Of a stretch of 33,154 nt of DNA, positions 20,328 through 30,195 are shown piece after piece; position 1 is the first letter of the stretch; every line of letters begins with the position of its first letter. The DNA is from Hypsibius dujardini. Its lineage: Eukaryota > Tardigrada > Eutardigrada > Parachela > Hypsibiidae. The DNA is taken from NCBI GenBank assembly GCA_001579985.1, contig LRSR01000364.1, positions 1-33,154 on the forward strand, in the 5' to 3' direction. The position numbers and the translations under genes were made by a program. Below the pieces are notes generated by a model. It searched no databases. It saw only the letters and a program-made list of their open reading frames with translations, and was not told the origin of the DNA.

Positions 20328-20640
20328 AATGAAGACCCAGACCCAGACACAGGCACAAAGACAGACACAGACACAAAGACAGATACAGACACAAACATAG
20401 ACACAGATCCAAACACAGATACAGACACAAACACAGACTCAGACACAGACACAGACACAGACACAGACACAGACACAGACACAGACACAGAAACCGACAA
20501 AGACACAGATACAGACAAAGACCCAGACAAAGACACAGACACAGACACAAACACCGAAACCGACAAAGACACAGATACAGACAAAGACCCAAACAGTGAT
20601 ACAGACAAAGACACAGACACTGACGAAGACACAAACACAT
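20328..20640. repeat. Compound (GACACA)n microsatellite at the right edge of the S4 unit
   Basis: About 310 bp of GACACA with GACAAA, GATACA and CCAGAC variants. This is the longest microsatellite in the window. Long Ser/Val or Asp/Thr frames across it are repeat artefacts. Confidence 0.95.
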
Positions 20641-20927
20641 GGCACACACTCTCACATAGATACCAACATAGATATCTCTGCATGAGTTAGGGGCAGACAT
20701 AACGACATACATGAACGTACATAGTGACACATCAAAAACTTGGAAAGAACCAAAGATATATGGACAAACTTGATCAAAAGCAATTTTTTTGTCAGCGCCT
20801 TATCAGGCCGAGCACCGGTATTTTCCAGTTTTAACCACGCCTGCGCAAGCTGTCCTATTGTATCAGTAGTTAGTACGTTCCTCCGCTTAAAAGTGCCAGT
20901 TCTCTACACCAAGCACTAATAAGACAG

Positions 20928-20933
20928 TTTATT
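20928..20933 (-). promoter_or_regulatory. Possible polyadenylation signal of S5
   Basis: AATAAA on the minus strand about 120 bp downstream of the S5 stop codon. Confidence 0.4.
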
Positions 20934-21053
20934 ATCATACCAATCAAGCTTGATGGCACCCATTCGTAATTTCGAACTTCTCGCAATTCTTTCAGTAAAA
21001 CAAAATAAAGCAATAGAGCACAAGCTCCTGCAGAAAATTTCAGAATCCACTGC

Positions 21054-22115
21054 TTATTGAGCGATCTTCTTGAACCATCTCTTCGCGACAACGTCGCCGA
21101 CCTTGTATGTCTGTGAATGACAAAAAAACGGTAGTAAGGCAGCGCTCGACTTCCCATATCAAATATTTTTATTGACCACAATAAATTCGCTAATTCTGTA
21201 TCCATACATAAAAGACGTACCTTGACGAGTTCTTCGCCTTGAACCTCGTAGACGTCATGAATGTGCTTGTTCTTCGCGGCAATGCGCACATCAGCAACGA
21301 GCTTGTCACCATCCTCGGCGTACTTGATCTTGACCTCGTGTTCGCCGTGCTTGGCCGACGACTCCGCGCCGAGGTTGAACTCAATGTTCTTCTCAAAGTT
21401 CTTGTCGGGAATGGCAAAGATGTGGTGGTAGTGGTCACCCTATACACGAGAATTCTGATTGCTGCAAATGCCAGTTCAATTTGGCGGTAATATAAAGCTG
21501 TGGTACTGTAGTCGAACTCGTGCTCTTACCTGTTTATAGAAAGTGTGGACGGTCTTCTGGAGATCACGCGTGTACTGTTCGGGAATAGCTAGGAGTCAAA
21601 GAAGTACATTTTCAGACACATGTTCACGGTAATGTGACTAATCCACTCGGGGAGAGAAAAGAACAGATACAGACACAGACACAGACACAGACACAGACAC
21701 AGACACAGACACAGACACAGACACACACACAGACACACACACAGACACACACACAGACACACACACAGACACACACACAGACACAGACACAGACACTTTT
21801 GCAGATATGCTCTAAGCGGATGATTTTTGTCGTCACTCACCGAGGGCATTGACAAAAGCCTCCCAGTTCTCGGACTTGTCAGTGGGAAGGCTCTGCCATT
21901 TTCCGAGCCACGACTTGCCGGTCCATTCTTTTTGCGCATCGCCACTGGCTGCGGCCAGAGCCACCACACCTGAATGAAAAACAACGACTACATTCAAAAA
22001 AATGGCCGCATAATGTAAACCAAAAAAATTGCTAGTGAGGTGAGGTGGACCGGGAGAAAATATCAAAATACCAATACTTGCCAAAGAGAGCGAGGGCGAC
22101 GAGGACTCGAGACAT
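21054..22115 (-). pseudogene. S5: SAHS-family gene with a one-base frameshift in exon 3 (5 exons)
   Basis: Exons are 22082-22115, 21841-21969, 21530-21589, 21221-21439 and 21054-21110. It has a typical SAHS layout: MSRVLVALALFG signal, EWTGKSWLGKWQS (about 25-37), AIPEQYTRDLQKTVH, GDHYHHIFAIPDKNFEKNIE, YAEDGDKLVADVRI, VYEVQGEELVK and TYKVGDVVAKRWFKKIAQ. Exon 3 is 60 nt where 59 are needed. A run of four A at 21540-21543 on the plus strand (three expected) shifts the frame and brings in a TAA just before YKQ. Without the extra base the protein would be 165 aa. Everything else, including the TATA box, shared upstream motif and polyadenylation signal, is intact, so this is either a very young pseudogene or an assembly error. 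Intron 1 has a GC donor (G/GCAAGT). Confidence 0.85.
21664..21797. repeat. (CAGACA)n microsatellite in S5 intron 2
   Basis: CAGACA repeats grading into CACACACAGA, wholly inside the 250 bp intron between exons 2 and 3. Confidence 0.97.
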
Positions 22116-22205
22116 GGTTGCGCGGTTTTTTGGGCGTGAGTGTAGAACAGAAAGGAACAATGCGAAAAACTTTAGACTGGCTTTGCCGTAAAATTGGTCG
22201 CGGAT

Positions 22206-22212
22206 TTTTATA
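22206..22212 (-). promoter_or_regulatory. TATA box of S5
   Basis: TATAAAA on the minus strand, about 94 bp upstream of the S5 ATG. Confidence 0.65.
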
Positions 22213-22293
22213 CAGGAAAGTTCCCATGAGAGGATGTTGTTTCGCTCAGTCGCCTTACCGCGCCGGTCGATTGCTATCTCATACCAGGGTTGA

Positions 22294-22305
22294 TGAGCAA
22301 AGGTT
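22294..22305. promoter_or_regulatory. Shared SAHS upstream motif, S5 copy
   Basis: TGAGCAAAGGTT (plus-strand spelling), 180 bp upstream of the ATG. It matches 27925-27936 exactly and 25267-25279 and 30184-30195 closely, each at a similar distance from another SAHS gene. Confidence 0.5.
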
Positions 22306-22992
22306 CCTCCGTAACTAGTGCAACTGAACACCGCTGGAGCGGGGAAAATTATCTACTGCAAAAAAGTGACAACTCATTGCGGAGTTTCGGTCAACAAGAG
22401 ACTCTTTGCTGCGAACTCATTTATCTGGTTTGTTGTAGATTCTTGGACGTTTATTGCGCGTCTGGAGACGAAGCATTACGGAAAATTGTGATCAGAAATG
22501 TTCAGAAACCTTACAGACAAATTGATTCACAACCCTTCGTGCAGACAAACAAGACGAGTGCGCGGTGGTGTCTTGTATTGCTCCGTTAGATAAAAAAGAA
22601 ATAAAACGTAGTTCATTTAGAATTCAAGACATTTATTTTTCGTTTTAAATTCAAATTGGGCCAAATAATTTTTTAACTTAAATTTATTACTAGTGTCCCA
22701 TGCCGAATAATTTTTATTTTAGCTTAGATGCAGACCTCTCCACGGCTGTTATTAATTTTTAAATATAAATAAAATAAAATGAAATTATAAAATAGTCACA
22801 GAAAAAGAAACTGAAATAAAGCAATCCCGTGCAGACAAACTGTATCATATCTGTGTCATATCTGTACTGTAGACATAATCGCACAAGTTGTCTTGAGCAG
22901 ACTCACGAGTTGGGCGGACTCCGATTTATGATCCCGACAACGCAACGCACCAATACAAAATATGGATTTATATTACATTAGCTGTAAGCGAG

Positions 22993-23166
22993 TAAGCGAG
23001 AGAATTTAATCTAACTGAGGGTCCCGCAAATGGCCAAAAGGGGCGGGGCAAGAGTGATACTTGAACAATCAACTAATCAACCAGCGGAGTTTCGGACCAA
23101 TTGGAGCGGAGTTGATTGGTTGATAGTTCAATTACAGCTCCTATCCCGCCCCTTTTGTCTATTTCG
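22993..23166. mobile_element. MITE-like foldback element, family 1, copy b (right end truncated)
   Basis: Begins TAAGCGAGAGAATTTAATCT and continues with GGGTCCCGCAAATGGCCAAA and GGGGCGGGGC, as in the copy at 7186-7395. The right arm matches only to about CTTTTGTCTATTTCG and then stops, so the outer 25 bp or so of that end are missing. Confidence 0.7.
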
Positions 23167-23653
23167 TCTTATTTTTGGAGTTGACCAATAGATGAAAAAC
23201 TTAAGGAATGCAACAAATAAGTACTTTTAGAAATTTTGGCCAGCTCACTGCGTTCGGAGACCTATGTCACTTGAAAAAAAAAACCAAAAAGTTGTTGAGT
23301 TTGACATTTTCTGTCGAACATTGGTCAAGAAACCACTGACAAAAACATGACTTCAAATTTTCGGCCGACACAACAACTTTCAAAATCAAAACAAAAATTT
23401 TCAAAATCAAAACAACAATTTTCAGAATCAACAACAATTTTCAAAAATCAAAACAACAATTTTCAGAATCAAAACAACAATTTTCAAAATCAGTTGAGTT
23501 TGGGGAATCGCTCAAACCAGTTTTGCGTGAAAACTCGGAGGTCGCCATGTCGTTGTTTGACGACATTGGGGGGTGTTAACGGGTTAACCAGAAAAGATAA
23601 ATAATAACACAGAGCACACAACGATGTGCCTCAGTTGGATTACTACGCCGTGT

Positions 23654-23659
23654 TTTATT
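23654..23659 (-). promoter_or_regulatory. Possible polyadenylation signal of S6
   Basis: AATAAA on the minus strand about 145 bp past the S6 stop codon. Confidence 0.4.
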
Positions 23660-23801
23660 TCCCTTTTTTGCGTAGGCAGAAGATCGAGCCGAAATCCGTT
23701 TGAGCAATTGTTCAGGTCATTCCACAAAACATATTTCTTATAAAATTGCAAAGATTCAAAGCTTCAAAGTACACAAGCGCGGTAAAAAGGCTAGTGCTGG
23801 T

Positions 23802-25068
23802 TTAAGCAGTGGGATTGGCCTCCCGCGTGAACCACCGCTTGGCGACGACATCACCGACCTTGTACGTCTGCAGAGGGAAAGACAAAACATGTTGTGAATT
23901 AATTACCCCTTCATAATACACATTTTTGTAGATATTTGTTCCTGATTGTTAAAGTGGCGTTCGATTTCTACCGAGAGCGTGACTGAAAGCGTACCTTCGT
24001 GAGGGTGTCTCCCTGAACTTCATAGATGTCGTGGATTTGCTTGTTCTTGGAGGGGATCTGCACGTCAGCGACGAGCTTCTCACCGTCCTCGGTGTACTTG
24101 AGCTTGATGGTGTGCGGGCCGTGTTGGACGTCGGTCTCGGTGCCGAGGGTGTACTCGATGGCCTTCTTGAAGTTCTTCGAGGGGATGCTCACCTCGTGGT
24201 GGTACTTGTCGCCCTGCTTGTAGATGGTCTGCGCAAAACAAAAATAGAAATGCTAGTTAGACAAGTAATGGGTCATTTTACGAATCGAAATTTTTAAAAA
24301 TTAATTGACGACTTATAATAAATAAAATTTTCAATGAATTATTAAATAAGTATTAAATAAAAATTATTTGACTATGTATTTAACTATCACTCCTTAATGG
24401 ATTCAGTAATGTAATGACGTTGTGAACCTACGTGGATGGTCCGCTGGACCTCACGGGGATACTGATCGGACGGCAGACCTAAAAAGGAAAACAACATTAG
24501 ACGGATATAAAAATTAAAAAAATTGATTCGATTTGAGCAGAGTTTAATTTTGCAAATGATTACATAATTATCAAGTGATGGTTCTATTAATTTTCAATTA
24601 AATGATCCACGGAAGGTTTTTTTGTCTATTTTTTTTCAGCTGATTTCTAAAATATTTCGACGTATTTGAAGGTATCGATACTGACCGAGAGCATCGACGA
24701 AGGCTTCCCAGTTCTCCGCGCGGTCGGTGGACGCCCACGAGCCAAGCCAGGTCTTTCCAGTCCATTCTTTTTCCGCAGCAGCGAAAGCCACGACACCTGC
24801 AACGGAAGCCGCACTCCATGAGACTCTTTGAGTTCGGAAGCACCGAAACGATAATTACAGCACCGACATCCACACAGACACAGACACAGACACAGACACA
24901 GACACAGACACAGACACAGACACAGACACAGACACAGACACAGACACAGACTCACACACTCGACTCAGACTCAGACTCAGACAAATAAATGGCTCACACA
25001 CAAAGAACTTTCATCTACACGAATGAAAACTTACCGAAAAGGGCGACAGCGACGAAAAGGCGAGCCAT
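23802..25068 (-). CDS. S6: SAHS-family secreted protein, 5 exons, 163 aa
   Basis: Exons in transcript order are 25035-25068, 24686-24796, 24432-24478, 23995-24228 and 23802-23867 (492 nt, in frame). The signal peptide is MARLFVAVALFG, then VVAFAAA. The mature protein starts near EKEWTGKTWLGSWAS (about 20-34). Then come PSDQYPREVQRTIH, TIYKQGDKYHHEVSIPSKNF, TLGTETDVQHGPHTIKLKY, DGEKLVADVQIPSKNKQIHD, EVQGDTLTK and TYKVGDVVAKRWFTREANPTA. All SAHS strands are present. The extra intron lies after TIH, five codons earlier than in S5. Intron 1 holds a (CAGACA)n tract. A TATA box lies about 93 bp upstream and the shared motif about 200 bp upstream. Confidence 0.92.
24872..24985. repeat. (CAGACA)n microsatellite in S6 intron 1
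   Basis: About 14 CAGACA units, then CTCAGA variants, between the signal-peptide exon and exon 2. Confidence 0.97.
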
Positions 25069-25157
25069 TTTGAGTTTTTTGGGAAGGACTGGAAATAAGC
25101 TTGGACAAAGTTAATGAGGAGAAGAGAGAAGTGAAATTTGCCGAATGGGTTCTCGAG

Positions 25158-25164
25158 TTTTATA
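25158..25164 (-). promoter_or_regulatory. TATA box of S6
   Basis: TATAAAA on the minus strand about 93 bp upstream of the S6 ATG. Confidence 0.65.
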
Positions 25165-25266
25165 CACAGGGTCTTCTACACAGGGTCTTTAGAACAAACA
25201 GACTATTGTGCGCTAATCTCATTGATCCCTATCTCTGATTTTCGTCTAGGCTGAGAGACGCGTGGA

Positions 25267-25279
25267 GAGCACAAAGGTT
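25267..25279. promoter_or_regulatory. Shared SAHS upstream motif, S6 copy
   Basis: GAGCACAAAGGTT, a variant of TGAGCAAAGGTT with a CA inserted, about 200 bp upstream of the S6 ATG. Confidence 0.4.
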
Positions 25280-26011
25280 GGTGAGAGCGTTCGAATGGCA
25301 TGACGAAAAGTGTCGGCTCACCACAATCGGTATATGGTCTAGAAAGTTCGACAAGTTTCGCCGCTGAACTTCAACATTTGAGACGACAGACCAAACATTT
25401 GGCGCCAAAAGTTCGTCTAACAAATGTAACACTACACAGACCTAACTAAAATCCTAGATGACCTAGCCCATGGCTTCCTGATATTGGCAGACGAACCAGC
25501 ACACTATCTGCTGTTGTGTACAATTTTTAATTTTATTTAACTTTTTCATTAAAATAAGTTTTTTTCCAACATATACAGTATCAGCTGACGCAGCCAAAGA
25601 AGATATCACTGTAATAGGGGATATTTTTACTCTGCGGTCTGCAGTGCCTTTGACCGTCACATTTTCATTTCTTGGTAGATAAGATTGAAGCATTTTATTA
25701 ATAATAATAAAAACATCTTTCGAGTGGTGAATGGTGATTTTGGTGTTGCTTAGATCAAGACACATCGACCAAGACAGTGCAGGAACAGCGAACACTTCAA
25801 ACTTTAAACGGAGCCATTACAATTAAAGTGAAAAGAAATCTTCCGGTGGTTTTTTTACGCGATATCACAATTTCATCTTGTTTTCTCCTTATTCCCTGAA
25901 ATCATCCACAAAAACATTGTTCCAGGAATTTAACCAATTGAACAGAATCTCCAATCTTATCCACCGCACTGTCAGTATGTGTTTTTCTCTGATTTGTATC
26001 TACGTCCGGAA

Positions 26012-26314
26012 GTGTAAATGTCTCTAAGAGTACTTGTCTCTAAGGGTAAATGTCTCTAAGAGTACGTGTCTCTAAGGGTACGTGTCTCTAAGGGTACGTG
26101 TCTTTAAGGTACGTGTCTCTAAGAGTGCGTGTCTCTAAGAGTACGTGTCTCTAAGAGTACGTGTCTCTAAGAGTACGTGTCTCTAAGAGTACGTGTCTCT
26201 AAGGGTACGTGTCTCTAAGAGTACGTGTCTCTATGGGTACGTGTCTCTAAGGGTACGTGTCTCTAAGGGTACGTGTCTTTAAGGGTACGTGTCTTTAAGG
26301 GTACGTGTCTCTAT
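26012..26314. repeat. 16 bp minisatellite (GTACGTGTCTCTAAGA)
   Basis: About 19 head-to-tail copies of GTACGTGTCTCTAAGA, with AAGG/AAGA and CTTT/CTCT variants. It lies between the S6 promoter and the S7 3' end. The unit is not a multiple of three, so it is not coding. Confidence 0.95.
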
Positions 26315-26685
26315 GCTATAACGAAGGGTGGTTCGGCAAGGATGACAGTCAGTAAAATAATACTACTTTTCCTGGCTCGCCTCTTCGTTCTGTTGATCGT
26401 AAACAAATTCAACCTTTGCCCATGCATGGAAAAAGGATTGTGTCATGGAATCTGTCATGCAGCTTTACCATCTACGAACTCGGAATTATTTTGCCGTTTT
26501 AATTTGCTGCGGACTCCGGAGAGCCAATCTTTTGTTTCCTGGTCATTTTCAGCAAACAAAAAAATCACAACACGCTCAAACGTCAAGCAATTAATTCTTA
26601 AGTACAAATTTAAACCCTGCACAGACAATTCCAGACAGATCATTGTTTAGACTTCATGGTACGGAGAAGCTGGAGAAATACTGAT

Positions 26686-27220
26686 CTAGGCTGCTTGGGC
26701 AGGGGCCTCGGTGGGGTTGGCCACCTTCTTGAACCATTTCTTGGCCACGATATCACCGGTCTTATATGTCTGCAAAGATAAAAAAAACGAAACGTGAGTC
26801 TTGAAAGAAAGCACAGAAATTTCCTTAAAGGAAGCTCATGGGGAAAAGGTACCTTGATGAGTTGATCTCCCTGGACCTCATATTCACTACGGATGGTCTT
26901 GCCCTTGGTGGGGATTGAGACGTCAGCAACGAGCTTCTCACCGTCCTCGGAGTACTTGGTCTTCGCGATGTGTTCGCCTTGCTTGATCTCCACCTCCTGG
27001 CCGAGAGTGAACTCAATGTCCTTCTCAAAGTTCTTGTCGGGAAGGGCGAAGATGTGATGGTAGTGGTCACCTTGCTTATAGATTTTTTGGATGGTCTTCA
27101 CCGGGGCACGACCAAATTGTTCGGGCAGACCTAAAACACAAAGAGATTGAATGAGGAGAATTTAACCTGAACTCGTAACAGCTAGGCAGACAAAGTGGTA
27201 GACCGGCAGAAAAACAGATC

Positions 27221-27267
<47 letters not shown>

Positions 27268-27340
27268 CGACAACAAATAAACGAATAGACAAACAAACGA
27301 ACAGGCAAAAAAAAACAGGCAGACAGGCAGGCAGGCAGGC

Positions 27341-27377
<37 letters not shown>

Positions 27378-27750
27378 CAGAGAGTCATACGCACAAACAG
27401 GAGACAGACTGACTGACACACAGACACACAGACAGTCAGACTTACAGACAGCAGACAGACAAACTGATTGACAGACACCGTCAGACAGTCACCTATATAA
27501 AATTGTACTTACCAAGCGCGTCGACGAAGGCTTCCCAGTTCTCGGACTTGTCTGTGACCTCAGCGACAAATTTACCGAGCCAAGGTTTTCCAGACCACTC
27601 TTTTGGCGCATCACCAGTGGCGGCGGTCATTGCGACCACACCTATTCAAATAGGCATGCCATTCAGTTACATTTTAAATCGACCATGCTCAAAGAAGAAA
27701 CAACAGAAATACCTACCGAAAAGGGCGAGGGCGACGAGAAAGCGAGCCAT
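26686..27750 (-). CDS. S7: SAHS-family secreted protein, 4 exons, 174 aa
   Basis: Exons are 27717-27750, 27513-27641, 26853-27130 and 26686-26769 (525 nt, in frame). It has a MARFLVALALFG signal, then VVAMTAATGDAPKEWSGKPW and LGKFVAEVTDKSENWEAF. The barrel exon (55-147) holds GLPEQFGRAPVKTIQKIYKQ, GDHYHHIFALPDKNFEKDIE, TLGQEVEIKQGEHIAKTKY, DGEKLVADVSIPTKGKTI and EVQGDQLIK. The tail is TYKTGDIVAKKWFKKVAN, then PTEAPAQAA. It is the closest paralogue of S8, with the same lengths for exons 1-3. The extra intron of S5 and S6 is absent. The Ala/Pro-rich C-terminal extension is longer than in its neighbours. Intron 2 is filled with CAGG/ACAG repeats. The promoter has the shared upstream motif but only a degenerate TATA box. 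Confidence 0.93.
27204..27475. repeat. (CAGG)n / (ACAG)n compound microsatellite in S7 intron 2
   Basis: Pure GCAG GCAG runs at about 27225-27265, and ACAG runs at about 27335-27375, with mixed repeats between and after. It occupies most of the intron. Confidence 0.97.
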
Positions 27751-29045
27751 TGCAATATTGTTTGGAAGGTCTAGGAAGCGAAAGCTAAAACATTGTTGGA
27801 AGTTCAGCAAACCAAAACAGAGGCACTGATTTTTAAGTGTTTCAATGAGCGCTTTTCATACAGTCTCAGTGTTTTCTGGCAATTTTTGCCAGGACTTATC
27901 TGCTTCCTCTATCAAAACCATTTATGAGCAAAGGTTGCATTTTTCGTTACCAGACAGTTTAGAACGTTGTTTGTGCCTGTTTTATGTGAGTTGTGCGCCT
28001 TCTCAATCAGCCTGATCTGCAGGTTTAATTTAGTTAAAATTAAGGAATAATTAAGAATAATAATAATAAGAAAATAATAATAAGAAAACACAATAGTCTC
28101 AGTAATGTCTAAACGGAAAGATTTGGCTTTCTCTAATTTCTTATAAAATGATGAAGTTGCTAAACAGATAAAAGTGAAATTCCAGTTGGCCTAATTTCCG
28201 TTAAGTTATTAAAGTGCTTTAATTGTACGTGTAATCTTTTATTTTCCCTGTGTTTTTAATTTGAGGGCTGTTAAATTTCCAAGTGTGCACGCTGTATGAA
28301 CGTGAACGTGACAACTTGTTGACTTGATGACAATCAAACGGAGGAATCTGCTGGTCATTTTGAGCGGCCTGGAGAGCCTCGCTGGTCATCACTTACAGTA
28401 TATCCGCGGCAACAACAATAACAACAACACAAGTAACAACCCTACTTGCCACATCTCACTCTTTACTCTTTACTGTAATTAACATTTCGCATTTTACTGA
28501 TATAATTTTCCGAGATACCTTTTTTTCCGTAAAAGAAACTCGAGACAATTGTCTGATTAGAACATCGGTATCAGGCCGCTCTGTATGTCCATCTCGACCG
28601 TCTAGTCAGTGAGTGAGTCAGTTAATGCGTCTGTCTGTGATTGAAATCTGCTTCCGGTGAGGCTCTACCGGTGGAATGGGAATGAGCCATGCGAGCAAAG
28701 AGTGCTTCGTCCAGTTCGTCCAACATGACAATCAGAAAATGCTTTTCCGCGAGCTCAACTCTAATCGAAGTCTGTCAACCTAAAAAACTCGACCTTTAAT
28801 CTGGCATGGCGGAAGACACACGTGCACATTTCCTACCAATTTTATTCGGAAATCCTGCTTCGTTTTTTGTTTTGAGCTCGGTCATTCGGAGCATCAGATA
28901 TTTTTCAAATATCCGTTTTCTATCCAGAAAAAGCTGTTGAAAGGCAATTCATATTTAATTTTAGGTACAATTTTTAAATCACACGCAGACAAATCCAGAC
29001 ACATGACTGTTAACGGGCAAGGACGCTAGGGAAAGACTGCGTGGT
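27751..29045. other. Intergenic region between S7 and S8
   Basis: The first 250 bp resemble the S8 upstream region and carry the shared motif. A phrase CCTAAAAAACTCGACCTTT at 28779-28797 recurs upstream of S8 at about 30239, so the S7/S8 duplication extended well past the coding region. No other gene was seen. Confidence 0.55.
27925..27936. promoter_or_regulatory. Shared SAHS upstream motif, S7 copy
   Basis: TGAGCAAAGGTT, identical to the S5 copy, 175 bp upstream of the S7 ATG. Confidence 0.5.
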
Positions 29046-30001
29046 TTAGGCAGCAGGGTTGGCGACCTTCTTGAACCACTTCTTGGCGACGACATCGCCG
29101 ACCTTATACGACTGGAAGGAAAAATAGAACAAGACGTTAGCTATGAATACACCAACTGCTGGATTCCAGTTTTGTCTGTCTATTCTTTTCAAATGCGTAA
29201 GGCTGAAACGGTACCTTGATGAGCTGATCTCCCTGAACATCATACACATCATGGATTGACTTGCCCTTGGCGGGAATTGAAACATCAGCGACGAGCTTGT
29301 TACCGTCCTCGAAGTACTTGATCTTCAGGCTGTGCTCGCCGTGTTTGATCTCAACCTCCTGGCCGAGGGTGAACTCAATGTCCTTGTTGATGTTCTTGTC
29401 GGGCAGGGAGAGAATGTGGTGGTAGTGCTCACCCTGCTTGTAGAACGAGTGGATGGTCTTCAGCTGGGCACGGGGATACTGATCGGGCAGACCTGAAACA
29501 CCGACAATTAAGACGATGAGGCAGCGGAACTGAAAACAATCAGTAAGACAGTCATGACATAGACAGGCAGACAGACAGACTGACAGACAGACACACAGAC
29601 ACACAGGCAGACACACAGACAGACAGACAGACAAACAGACACACACACACACAGACACACACACAAACACACAGACACACAGACAGACACACAGTCAGAC
29701 AGACGGACAGACAAGTAAATTGCGACATGTCAAACATTGTGCTTACCAAGAGCATCAACGAAGGCTTCCCAGTTTTCAGACTTGTCTGAGACCTCAGCGA
29801 CAAATTTACCAAGCCAAGGCTTTCCAGACCATTCTTTTGGCGCATCACCAGAGGCGGCGGTCATGGCGACCACACCTATTCAAATTAAGTCAAATAGTAA
29901 GTAGGCATACTATTAAATTCCATCCTTAACCTTGTAAGTTATATGAAGAAGCAATTGAGGGACCTACCGAAAAGAGCGAGAGCGACGAGGAAGCGAGCCA
30001 T
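29046..30001 (-). CDS. S8: SAHS-family secreted protein, 4 exons, 168 aa
   Basis: Exons are 29968-30001, 29747-29875, 29215-29492 and 29046-29111 (507 nt, in frame). It has a MARFLVALALFG signal, then VVAMTAASGDAPKEWSGKPW. The barrel exon holds GLPDQYPRAQLKTIHSFYKQ, GEHYHHILSLPDKNINKDIE, TLGQEVEIKHGEHSLKIKY, DGNKLVADVSIPAKGKSIHD and DVQGDQLIK. The tail is SYKVGDVVAKKWFKKVANPA. It is a tandem paralogue of S7 with matching exon 1-3 lengths. Its C-terminus is six residues shorter and lacks the Ala/Pro/Gln extension. The promoter has a TATA box at 30113-30119. Intron 2 carries a CAGA/CACA microsatellite. Confidence 0.93.
29562..29716. repeat. (CAGA)/(CACA) microsatellite in S8 intron 2
   Basis: Mixed ACAG and ACAC repeats occupying most of the intron between exons 2 and 3. 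It is in the same intron as the S7 tract but has a different repeat composition. Confidence 0.96.
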
Positions 30002-30112
30002 TGTGACTGTGTTTTTTTTTGCGGTCTAGAAAAGCGAAGACTAAGAAACAGTATGAAGAGGCAGACAAATCTAAAAACAAGTACTGAATTCTAAAGCGCC
30101 CAGAAAAGGACG

Positions 30113-30119
30113 TTTTATA
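30113..30119 (-). promoter_or_regulatory. TATA box of S8
   Basis: TATAAAA on the minus strand about 115 bp upstream of the S8 ATG. The matching place in S7 reads TATGAAA. Confidence 0.6.
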
Positions 30120-30183
30120 GCATCCCTGTGCTGTTGACCGGTTTACTCGCAGATCTTTATCGGTTTCCGGGAACTTAAACCCG

Positions 30184-30195
30184 TGAGCAGAGGAC
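30184..30195. promoter_or_regulatory. Shared SAHS upstream motif, S8 copy (degenerate)
   Basis: TGAGCAGAGGAC, three mismatches to TGAGCAAAGGTT, 183 bp upstream of the S8 ATG. Confidence 0.35.

Larger units (their letters stand above)
17087..20335. repeat. Tandem segmental duplication carrying S3 and S4
   Basis: Copy 1 (about 17087-18570) and copy 2 (about 18657-20335) match along their length: 3' flank, all four exons, introns, promoter and upstream flank (GAAGTCGATCGCGAC, then GTACCAGACAAAT). Copy 2 has about 245 bp more in the intron near 19429-19672. Each border lies in a GACACA microsatellite (16997-17076, 18573-18652, 20328-20640). Confidence 0.9.
22116..23801. other. Intergenic region between S5 and S6
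   Basis: Contains the S5 promoter, AT-rich sequence, a truncated family 1 foldback element (22993-23166) and a short repeat of TTTTCAAAATCAAAACAACAA at about 23380-23495. The small plus-strand frame over that repeat is low complexity. No gene was recognised. Confidence 0.6.
25069..26685. other. Intergenic region between S6 and S7
   Basis: Holds the S6 promoter and the 16 bp array at 26012-26314. The remaining 1.2 kb has small frames without recognisable domains on either strand. Confidence 0.6.

Noticed and set aside
20219-20683. Long Ser/Val-rich and Asp/Thr-rich frames
   Set aside because: Pure translations of the GACACA microsatellite. The same applies to Cys/Val, Leu/Cys and Thr/His frames near 15.7, 16.5, 21.7, 24.9, 27.3, 29.6 and 31.9 kb.
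26012-26314. Regular array that could be mistaken for CRISPR
   Set aside because: There are no unique spacers, the unit is 16 bp head to tail, and the context is eukaryotic.
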